DNA of 33,736 bases, taken from Pseudobutyrivibrio ruminis. GTDB lineage: Bacteria > Bacillota > Clostridia > Lachnospirales > Lachnospiraceae. The translations under genes were made by a program, and so were the position numbers. How positions within the stretch are numbered: position 1 is the first letter of the stretch; the number at the start of each line of letters is the position of its first letter. The DNA lies in NCBI GenBank assembly GCA_015057315.1, contig SVER01000033.1, forward strand, positions 1-33,736, given 5' to 3'. The notes under the pieces are model-generated. The model saw only the letters and a program-made list of their open reading frames with translations. It had not been told where the DNA came from and ran no database searches. Of this stretch, positions 25,852-33,736 are shown one piece after another.

Positions 25852-25881
25852 AATGCCTGCCACCAAAAGGTGGCAGGCATT
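25852..25881. terminator. Bidirectional terminator between citrate synthase and the surface-protein pair
   Basis: A perfect 13-bp stem (25852-25864 with 25869-25881) with a 4-nt loop lies between two genes that converge. The T tracts are short and interrupted on both sides (ATTCTTATT on plus, ATTAATTC on minus). The strong stem suits shared use. Confidence 0.8.
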
Positions 25882-25907
25882 CTTATTGTACTATACTAAT
25901 CAAGTGA

Positions 25908-28589
25908 TTAATCTATGTAGTATATGTCGTCAGTAAGACCAATTTTTTGTCTTTGTTCCTGAATTTTATTAGCCAATTCGTCAAGTGTAACCGCTTGAAG
26001 ATCAAATGAGTTAAAGCAATCAATATATGTCATATAATTGTCAAGATAATCCTTATCTACCTTATAAATATCCACTCCATACCCATCTGTTGGTAGCTCA
26101 TCAGCAAATTCCATTAATCCCAAGCCCTTAGTTGGAAGATAATAGGTATTTTCCTTATCCTCGGTGTAGATGTCTTCTCCAAAGCAAATTTCTTCATAAC
26201 ACATACAATAATCATCTGGCCAATCAACTTGTACTTCAGAACTACCATCATTCACAAATGTACAATTTCCATGGTACCAAGTATGATATTGACCGTCCTT
26301 ATCTATATATGAAAAGCTGTATGAACTATTACCTGCCCCACCGGAACCTGAATCATACATTAACCCATTAAAATAATATATGTCATATCCACGTGTTAAT
26401 GATGATATATCCCGAGGAGCATAGCAGGTACGAAGTTCGCCATCATAATTTTTGATTATGTAATTATATGTATTATTTGAATCATAAAGGGTACAATTGA
26501 ATTTAAAAGAGGCAAGCATCTCATATTGACCATCTTTTCCTAAATCCAGGTACTTCACGTAAACATCATCATAGCTACATCTTTCACGATCAAACTCATC
26601 AAGATTATTATACAAAACATTAATCAAATCATTAATATTATACTTTGTTCCATCAGCTATATAAGAACAATTATAAATAGTTAGCTCACCTGTGCCATTT
26701 AAAAATGAGTCATACAAACTCTTTGTCTCTGAATCCAAATCAATTTCATCAATAGACTTAGGAAGCGTATAATCCACATGGCGTCTAATCTTTGTTCTGC
26801 TGCCATCTGCTGCAACATGGGTGCAGACTGATGCATCATGTTTTGGATCCTCCTTAATCATAGGAGAATCATCAAACTCTAAATGATAATACAATCTATT
26901 CGTATCTTCTTCTGACAATATAGGAATCTTTGTACCTTCGACTATTCCAGCACCTTTTAATGATTGAGCTAATAAAAATGCAGCGGAAAAATCCCCATCG
27001 TCAGTAACGTAAAAATCAATCAATGGACCTACAGCCTTAGCTTCCCAGCAAGCCGTTTCATACCCTGGTACAACATCTAGCTGCTCAGCAGATATTTGGA
27101 AATAGAAATCTACTTTAGGCGCAATTAGTGGGAACTTCGCTACTTTCAAAGTAGCCTTAGGAGCCACACCGCCACTAAATGTAACAGTAGCATTCCCATC
27201 ATCCAATCCCTCATCTTCAAAATTAGTTACTATTTTATGTTCTTCATATTTTTTAGAATAGCCATTCTCATCAATACTTATTACTGTTCCAATTCTATCT
27301 TCTGTACTTATTGCTATTCCGATATTTTCCATTTCCAGGTCCGCATGGATTCCGAGTGCAAGCTCTATTTCAGCAATTCCTAAAGGAACTGGAATAGATG
27401 GCATATCAACTGCAAAATTAACACTAGCATCACCCATTTTTAAAACAGGTTTATACAGACACTCATAGTAAAGACCATCAGACTTGTTTGCATAAGCATA
27501 TAGCTGAAAATCTTCTAAAGACATTTCGATGGTGACTGATTTTTCACGCTCTATTTCTTTACTGTTACCTTGTTTCTTAAGGCTTTCGACATAATCTTTT
27601 GTCACATTGTATGTTTCACAAAGATAAGAATAATCCTTGCCACCGATTTCAAAACCAGTAACCTTGAACTCAACATCTTTGCCATCAGATGAATTATTTT
27701 TTTTAGTTAGCTCACCTGTTACTGTAACTGTAGTTTTGATTCCCTTATCCTTCTTTGTAGATACAAAACTATAATTTGGCACATTTGAAGAATCTAAAAC
27801 CTGTGCACCATCCTCAGTATTAATGGCATCAACATTAGACCAGTCTACATAGCCTGCAACCGTATAATCAGTTAATAAATCATCCAGACTCTGTGGCTTG
27901 GTAGTCAAGACATTGTAGATATTGCCGTCACGCTTTTCAATAGCGCTGATAATACCTCCACGTAGAACACCTACAGTATCCTTGTAGATTAGCTTTTCCC
28001 CAACAGAAGGCGCATCACCCTTTATTTCAATAAGAGCCTCTTCGGTTCCATCCTCATGGCTGGTGTAATAGGTCGCTGTCCAATCTGAGCCATCTACAAC
28101 ACCTTCAGCTGCCTCATACTTGGATACAGAAACGTGATAATCCTCTATTGTAGCAAGGGCTGTAAAATTTTTAATAAGCGCCTCTGCTTGAGTGCTGCTT
28201 AAATAAGCATCTTTAAACTTCTTTGATAGAACCCCTTTCTTTTCTACAAGGTCAAATCTGGTTTCTGGAGTATCTTCGGTTCCATCCAATAGATATTCAC
28301 GGTAAGCAGGGCCAAGGCGGTCTACACCTTTAGCCACTGCATCCTTACCAGTGATTTTATTATCGGAATACTCTATAGAGTCCTCATAGTTAAAGGCTTC
28401 GTTGAGAAGTGCCATATATTCCTTTTCTGAAATAGCATCATCCTCTGAAACTTCTTCAAAAGCTACAGGCTCTATACCATCAAGAGATTCATTCCCTGAA
28501 TTGCCTTTCGCCAATATAAATCCTATAATTCCGCCAATAATTAATACGCAAGCAATTATTCCCCCGATAATAAATGGCTTATTTTTCAT
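25908..28589 (-). CDS. Large membrane-anchored extracellular protein of unknown family (893 aa)
   Basis: I do not recognise a family. The N terminus is a short basic stretch and one long hydrophobic helix (about 6-27). An IIAC sequence at 11-14 resembles a lipobox, but the helix continues past it, so a membrane anchor is more likely. The rest is hydrophilic, acidic and beta-rich, with many Asp, Tyr and Asn. Residues 30-130 include charged helices. A middle region (about 380-560) has a hydrophobic beta segment, SIPVPLGIAEIELALGIH. The C-terminal part has several Cys and two DxxxDG-type stretches (DLGKDGQYEM and DKDGQYHTW) that look like calcium-binding or tandem repeat cores. It starts 36 nt after the stop of the 1251-aa surface protein and probably shares its transcript. 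Confidence 0.85.
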   Translation of the reverse strand: MKNKPFIIGGIIACVLIIGGIIGFILAKGNSGNESLDGIEPVAFEEVSEDDAISEKEYMALLNEAFNYEDSIEYSDNKITGKDAVAKGVDRLGPAYREYLLDGTEDTPETRFDLVEKKGVLSKKFKDAYLSSTQAEALIKNFTALATIEDYHVSVSKYEAAEGVVDGSDWTATYYTSHEDGTEEALIEIKGDAPSVGEKLIYKDTVGVLRGGIISAIEKRDGNIYNVLTTKPQSLDDLLTDYTVAGYVDWSNVDAINTEDGAQVLDSSNVPNYSFVSTKKDKGIKTTVTVTGELTKKNNSSDGKDVEFKVTGFEIGGKDYSYLCETYNVTKDYVESLKKQGNSKEIEREKSVTIEMSLEDFQLYAYANKSDGLYYECLYKPVLKMGDASVNFAVDMPSIPVPLGIAEIELALGIHADLEMENIGIAISTEDRIGTVISIDENGYSKKYEEHKIVTNFEDEGLDDGNATVTFSGGVAPKATLKVAKFPLIAPKVDFYFQISAEQLDVVPGYETACWEAKAVGPLIDFYVTDDGDFSAAFLLAQSLKGAGIVEGTKIPILSEEDTNRLYYHLEFDDSPMIKEDPKHDASVCTHVAADGSRTKIRRHVDYTLPKSIDEIDLDSETKSLYDSFLNGTGELTIYNCSYIADGTKYNINDLINVLYNNLDEFDRERCSYDDVYVKYLDLGKDGQYEMLASFKFNCTLYDSNNTYNYIIKNYDGELRTCYAPRDISSLTRGYDIYYFNGLMYDSGSGGAGNSSYSFSYIDKDGQYHTWYHGNCTFVNDGSSEVQVDWPDDYCMCYEEICFGEDIYTEDKENTYYLPTKGLGLMEFADELPTDGYGVDIYKVDKDYLDNYMTYIDCFNSFDLQAVTLDELANKIQEQRQKIGLTDDIYYID

Positions 28590-28625
28590 CTATCAATTCC
28601 TCTGCCCAAATGGCATTATGTAAAA

Positions 28626-31600
28626 TTAAAAGAACTTCTTAGGATTAATCTTGTAGCTTACCTTCTTAGTTCCTACATAATTATTCTTTCCTATAAGCTC
28701 AAAGGTAGCTGTTCCCTTCTTGTTATTCTTTGCAAAATGAGTAATCTGGTAGTTTGAAGAATTCACTGGTGTATTCTTTAAAGTAACTGTGATGTCACTC
28801 TTGGTAGGAACTACACCACTGTTTTTGTTACTGTAATCCTGGGCCTTTACTGTAACCTTCACTGAATTGATGTTGTATCCAATTCTAAAGGTTGTTGTGT
28901 AGCTTTGGCACTTTTCATAAGTACCAGTTCCAGTAATTGTTACACGTACAACTGTTCCAACAGGTACAGTGTATTTTGCATCCTTCTTAAGCTCCGCACC
29001 TGAAGCAAGCACTGTCTTTGTAGCCTTATTTTTGTATTTACCAGAAACTACAGTCTCATTTACCACATTGTAAACAACTGTAAATTCCCTATTCTCTTTA
29101 AGATTTACATTAAGTCTTGGGTTATAAACCTTAAGCTTTGGTACCCAATTGTTGGCTTTTTTTGCATAAACAACATCAGGGCAGGTTACATCAAAGGCTG
29201 TTTCAAAAGCAGCGGCCTCTGCCTCATTTGTTATGTTGTAGTAGCTTCCCTCAAGAATCTTATACACAACCTCCTTTGTGCCCTCGTACATGCTGTTGTC
29301 TTTGGCTGTGAATGTTATCTTAATCTCTGTACCAGCAGGATATTTAATGTTGGCTGGCTCCTTAAAGCTAGAGTCAGAGGAAGTCTTAACCTGATAGTAC
29401 ATTGAGTAATCGCTACTACCTAAAACTGTTCCATAATTGTCTGCAAGTGTATATGTAGCCTTCTTGTAGTTTACCTTCTTTTCATTGTAAATAGGCGCTA
29501 CAACTGTATTTGCAAAGGCTGCCACACCAGCAAGGCCTGATGCCTTGAAGTATTTATTGTAGCCTGCACTATTGATTCCATAAACTGTAGCATCTGAAAG
29601 TTTTGTCTTTTCAACAGGAACGGTAAAGGTAACCTTACCCTTGTAATTTGTCTTTCCTGTAAATGTGGCAACACAGTTCATCTTGCCAGTATTCTTGTCC
29701 TTTACAAACTTTACGCTTCGACCTGTAAGGTAAGCATAGTCAACGCATTCATTTGTTGATTTGATATGTAAATATAAATCCGATGGCTTCTTGCCCTTAT
29801 TAGCCTTTACCGCAAAGCTTGTGCTTGAAGCATTGCTATCAGAAATAGCAAGATCACCTGCTTTCTGAAGCTGAGCTAAATCTATTGGCTTAATCTCAAA
29901 CTTCTTTGAAGCTGTACCGTAATACTTTTCACCTGTAAATATAACTGTTACTGTTGCATTCTTACCTGCATTGATGTTGTTTGCATAAGTTACTGTGTAT
30001 TCTTTTGCATCAATATCAATAATCTCTTTTGCTGATTTCTTGTACTGAACAGTAATTGCTGGCTTTGCCTCAGTATCCTTCTTGTAAGTGAAGGTGGCCT
30101 GTTCAAGATTGATTACTACCTTGTTTGAAGCTAGCTTTTCAGCATTTTCAGACTTATCCTTGATAGTAAAATATTTCTTAATCTTTCCTGCATAGTTGCC
30201 TTTAAGGTTGATAACAAGGGCTGGTGCAACAAGCTTGCCTGAAGCGTTTCTCTGTTCAAAGGTTGCAGCCTTTGTATTGTTCTCGTAAGAAATAGTATAA
30301 TCTACCTTTTCTTTAAGAGCCTTCTTGTTATAATAAACCTTAATATCTTTAGATTCGAAAGTAACCTTTGAGCCAGTGAATTGATGAGTTTCAGTACCGT
30401 TCTCGACCTTCTTTCCCTTATAGGTTACAACAAACTTGTCTTCATCCTCATCGGCCTTGACTACTTCATCAATCTCCTCATCCGCCACAACAAATGTAAC
30501 GCTAGTCTGCTCACTTGTAGCTCCATCCTTTGTGGCCTTTGCTGTAATAACATACTCTCCAGCCTTGTTCAATAAAATTTCTGATTCATAATTCTGATTT
30601 GAAACAGTAGCTACACCAGAAATTGAATATGTAATTTCTGCATCCTCTGTTGTAGTAGAAATAGTCACTTTGCTATTTAATTCAGCAGGGATTTTGCCTG
30701 TAGCATCTGCCACAGATTCCTGTCCCCAAAGTGAAATTGAAGGAGCGTCAACCGTAGTAACTACAGTTGAATAAAGAGCCTCTACAACTGAGCTTGTAGC
30801 AACCTGATCTACCTTTGAGTTACTTGTAATCTCCACACCTTCCTTTGTAAACCAGCCAAGGAATGTCTTTCCTGCCGGTGGAGTAACTGTTGGAAGCTCT
30901 CCAAAAACGTCGCCCTTTACATAGCGAACTTCAGTCTTTGAAGCTGTACCACCCTTTGCATCGAAAGTGATGTTGTAAATAGGACCTTCCCACTTTGCGT
31001 AGAGGGTGATGTTGTCGTTGTATGGTGCAACATCAAGAATTCCCTTGCCGTCCTTGATATTTTCTATAGCGATAGCTGGCTTTGTAAATTTTGCATCAAA
31101 ATACCAGCCCTTGAAATCATAAAATTCTCTTGTTGGGCTTGTGATTGTATATGGGGCATCAGCCTTAGTAAAGCCTGTAGGATTAGTACCATCTACAGTT
31201 CCACCATTTAATACATATTTGATGGTATTTCTGGTAACTATTTCAGGATGTCCATAATTTCTATATTTTTTTGTTTCATTAATAAAACTTTTTAGCGATG
31301 CTTCTGTAGTTGTACCCTTATTACAAACAAAATAATCTATGCTATAAACATCGTAGAAAACTTTTCTATCAAATTTCTGCAAATTATTACCCGGAAAATC
31401 AATTGATTTAAGACCTTCAACATAATGGAACGCCCAAGGAGTAATTGCAGTAATCGAAGCAGGCATTGTAAGATTAGATGCCTCTCCTGTAAAGTTACAA
31501 AATGCAAATAGTCTTGGAAATCTTCTCATTCCTTCTGGAAGATTAACCTCTGTCAAAGTATGTTTTTTACCACTGACGGTATTATGTGAAAACATTGAAC

Positions 31601-32381
31601 CATAATAGTCGGTCCCACCTGAAAGATCTACATCTTTCGATAAAATAGTAACTGATGTAATATTTGTCGAACCAAAAGCTAAATCTCCTATAGTCTTTAC
31701 ATTTTCTGGAATAATAAGAGTAGTTAACTTTTTACATCCACAAAAAGCATTTTTTCCAATAGAAACAAGCGACTTTGGGAAGTCAACTGCTTCAAGATTC
31801 TCACATCCATAAAATGCACTATCTCCAATCTCCTTTAATGAAGTTGGAAAAACAATTGTTGTAATATCTTTGTTACTTTTGAAGGTCTCCTTATCTATCT
31901 TAGTCACACCTTCTTTTATAGTAAGAACGCCATTTTCAAGTGTATATTCATTACTTAAAGTGTTAAGAAGCTCCTCTTCGTCTGCTTCTTCCACTAAAAG
32001 TTCTTCTTCAGATACCTCTTCTTCAGCTGTCTCTTCTTCAGCTGCCTGAGAGTCTGTTGGCTGTTCGGTCACTTCACCTGCAGAAGTTTGGCTATTCTCA
32101 TTTGCAGCAGGAAGCTGGTTTCCTTCTGTAGTCTGTGTCTGGTTTCCTTCTGTAGTCTGTGTCTGATTTTCAGCTGGCACTGTACTATCTGTGCCAGGTT
32201 CTTCATTTATAATATTCTCCCCATTTTCGGTCTGAATATTAGCGTCTGTTGTGTTCTCTGTCACTTCTGTTGTTTCAGCTGATTGCTGAAGTTCTGTAGC
32301 ATGAACATCTGTCACAACAGTAGTGAAGGTCATCACTAATGCTAAGCAAAAGCTAAATGCCTTTCGCAAAGTCTTTTCCAT
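28626..32381 (-). CDS. Secreted surface protein with leucine-rich (BspA-like) and InlB-type repeats, 1251 aa
   Basis: Probably an adhesin-like or structural cell-surface protein. A signal peptide ends at about 28 (VHA). A Glu/Thr/Gln-rich low-complexity stretch follows (29-140) and includes a duplicated QTQTTEGN. LRR_5/BspA-type repeats span about 145-350 (for example SLKEIGDSAFYGCENL). Two Listeria-Bacteroides InlB B-repeat modules span about 387-465 and 469-545 (NGGTVDG and DAKGGTASK starts, FKGWY and FLGWF cores). From 550 on there are repeated Ig/MBG-like beta modules rich in Lys, Thr and Tyr, with KKYFTIKD- and KKFEIKP-type ends. No LPXTG or C-terminal helix is present, so it is released or held non-covalently. 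AGGAGG precedes the ATG. It is the first gene of a pair with the 893-aa protein, and its promoter has a homopolymer spacer. Confidence 0.93.
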   Translation of the reverse strand: MEKTLRKAFSFCLALVMTFTTVVTDVHATELQQSAETTEVTENTTDANIQTENGENIINEEPGTDSTVPAENQTQTTEGNQTQTTEGNQLPAANENSQTSAGEVTEQPTDSQAAEEETAEEEVSEEELLVEEADEEELLNTLSNEYTLENGVLTIKEGVTKIDKETFKSNKDITTIVFPTSLKEIGDSAFYGCENLEAVDFPKSLVSIGKNAFCGCKKLTTLIIPENVKTIGDLAFGSTNITSVTILSKDVDLSGGTDYYGSMFSHNTVSGKKHTLTEVNLPEGMRRFPRLFAFCNFTGEASNLTMPASITAITPWAFHYVEGLKSIDFPGNNLQKFDRKVFYDVYSIDYFVCNKGTTTEASLKSFINETKKYRNYGHPEIVTRNTIKYVLNGGTVDGTNPTGFTKADAPYTITSPTREFYDFKGWYFDAKFTKPAIAIENIKDGKGILDVAPYNDNITLYAKWEGPIYNITFDAKGGTASKTEVRYVKGDVFGELPTVTPPAGKTFLGWFTKEGVEITSNSKVDQVATSSVVEALYSTVVTTVDAPSISLWGQESVADATGKIPAELNSKVTISTTTEDAEITYSISGVATVSNQNYESEILLNKAGEYVITAKATKDGATSEQTSVTFVVADEEIDEVVKADEDEDKFVVTYKGKKVENGTETHQFTGSKVTFESKDIKVYYNKKALKEKVDYTISYENNTKAATFEQRNASGKLVAPALVINLKGNYAGKIKKYFTIKDKSENAEKLASNKVVINLEQATFTYKKDTEAKPAITVQYKKSAKEIIDIDAKEYTVTYANNINAGKNATVTVIFTGEKYYGTASKKFEIKPIDLAQLQKAGDLAISDSNASSTSFAVKANKGKKPSDLYLHIKSTNECVDYAYLTGRSVKFVKDKNTGKMNCVATFTGKTNYKGKVTFTVPVEKTKLSDATVYGINSAGYNKYFKASGLAGVAAFANTVVAPIYNEKKVNYKKATYTLADNYGTVLGSSDYSMYYQVKTSSDSSFKEPANIKYPAGTEIKITFTAKDNSMYEGTKEVVYKILEGSYYNITNEAEAAAFETAFDVTCPDVVYAKKANNWVPKLKVYNPRLNVNLKENREFTVVYNVVNETVVSGKYKNKATKTVLASGAELKKDAKYTVPVGTVVRVTITGTGTYEKCQSYTTTFRIGYNINSVKVTVKAQDYSNKNSGVVPTKSDITVTLKNTPVNSSNYQITHFAKNNKKGTATFELIGKNNYVGTKKVSYKINPKKFF
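32117..32164 (-). repeat. 24-bp tandem direct repeat, two perfect copies, in frame
   Basis: Two identical 24-nt units (32117-32140 and 32141-32164) lie head to tail inside the surface-protein gene and encode QTQTTEGN twice, with a degenerate fragment at each side. Because 24 is a multiple of 3, copy-number change would lengthen or shorten the stalk without a frameshift. Confidence 0.9.
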
Positions 32382-32453
32382 TTTAGTACATCCTCCTAAA
32401 TAATGCGTTTTCTGAAAACATTACAGTTCTCGCCGCTTTTTTATTTTAATTTG

Positions 32454-32484
32454 ATTATATACCCCCCCCATTTTTTTAAGTCAA
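32454..32484 (-). promoter_or_regulatory. Promoter of the surface-protein pair with homopolymer spacer
   Basis: On the minus strand the -35 is TTGACT (32479-32484). The spacer holds seven A (32471-32477) and eight G (32462-32469). A TATAAT box (32454-32459) lies at 19 nt, and an overlapping TATATA (32456-32461) lies at 17 nt. The leader is about 65 nt. Loss or gain of G residues would change which -10 is at the optimal distance. Confidence 0.75.
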
Positions 32485-32571
32485 CATTAAATTTAGAAGA
32501 TTTTCCAAATTGTACAGACCTGCAAAAAACACATGCTAATAAACTTCATGTTTGCGGCTTATTTTTTATAA

Positions 32572-32607
32572 TAAAAAACGAGTGAAATCCGAAGATTTCA
32601 CTCGTTT
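32572..32607 (-). terminator. Intrinsic terminator of gdhA
   Basis: A perfect 14-bp stem (32576-32589 with 32594-32607) with a TTCG-type loop is followed on the minus strand by TTTTTT (32573-32578). It lies beyond a REP-like element that separates it from the gdhA stop codon. Confidence 0.93.
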
Positions 32608-32610
32608 CTA

Positions 32611-32710
32611 CCCTCATCCGTCTGCTGCGCAGACACCTTCTTCTACGCTTCGCTCCGGTCGGCTCAAAGCAGAGGTCCACTGGACCTCTTTCGCCCCAAA
32701 AGGGGAAGGC
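32611..32710. repeat. REP-like composite palindromic repeat
   Basis: This element of about 100 bp is GC-richer than its surroundings and fills the space from the gdhA terminator to its stop codon. It contains three hairpins: GTCTGC-TGC-GCAGAC (32620-32634), AGAGGTCC-ACT-GGACCTCT (32671-32689) and CCCC-AAAA-GGGG (32694-32705). Outer CCTTC (32636-32640) matches GAAGG (32705-32709). Its ends, CCTCATCCGTCTGC and GGGGAAGGC, resemble a short interspersed repeat I recall from many gut Firmicute genomes. Here the usual CCTTC-CCC core seems split by about 53 bp of extra sequence. Confidence 0.7.
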
Positions 32711-32711
32711 T

Positions 32712-33736
<1,025 letters not shown>

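Noticed and set aside
28626-32381. LPXTG sortase signal or C-terminal anchor in the 1251-aa surface protein
   Set aside because: The C terminus ends in a Lys-rich beta module (NPKKFF) with no LPXTG, hydrophobic helix or SLH repeat.

Overview
The window is AT-rich chromosomal DNA from an anaerobic Firmicute, most likely a Lachnospiraceae member of the Butyrivibrio/Pseudobutyrivibrio/Roseburia type. This rests on the 5' end of the 16S gene, strong AGGAGG ribosome-binding sites, the mraZ-to-ftsZ gene order without ftsA, ATP-type PEP carboxykinase, and a short protein family that is typical of Lachnospiraceae. The genus cannot be fixed from 75 nt of 16S. Nearly every gene is on the minus strand, co-directional with the rRNA operon at the left edge. 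The only plus-strand gene is citrate synthase.

Layout from left to right: (1) 1-590 holds the 5' end of a 16S gene, its leader hairpins and two tandem consensus promoters. (2) 591-6820 holds radA, a conserved 137-aa protein, clpC, a membrane-anchored surface protein just upstream of clpC, and a possible 64-aa membrane peptide. (3) 6966-15244 is a compact division/cell-wall cluster, transcribed right to left as mraZ, rsmH, ftsL, a class B penicillin-binding protein, mraY, ftsW, ftsQ and ftsZ. Putative MraZ operator boxes precede mraZ, ftsZ has its own promoter and a TTG start, and a terminator follows. murD, murE, murF, murG and ftsA are absent. (4) 15485-21277 holds queA, then pheS, pheT, a PilZ protein and lgt, ending in a strong terminator. 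(5) 21342-22608 holds a YihY/BrkB membrane protein and a structured noncoding RNA of about 245 nt with its own -10 box and terminator. (6) 22609-25832 holds divergent pckA and citrate synthase with facing promoters. (7) 25908-32381 is a pair of large surface-type proteins, one of 1251 aa with leucine-rich and InlB-like repeats and one of 893 aa with no recognised family. They share a terminator with citrate synthase and probably one promoter. (8) 32608-33736 is a REP-like composite repeat followed by the 3' part of gdhA.

Functionally this is mostly core genome: protein quality control and DNA repair, septum and peptidoglycan synthesis, Phe-tRNA charging and lipoprotein maturation, and carbon entry around oxaloacetate, citrate and glutamate. 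The best candidates for new biology are the homopolymeric G8/A7 spacer in the promoter of the surface-protein pair (a possible phase-variation switch), the branched RNA at 22251-22496, the membrane protein encoded directly upstream of clpC, and two cases where a promoter appears to be built into a terminator hairpin. All promoter, operator and terminator calls are by eye. No database search was possible, so family names come from recognising motifs.
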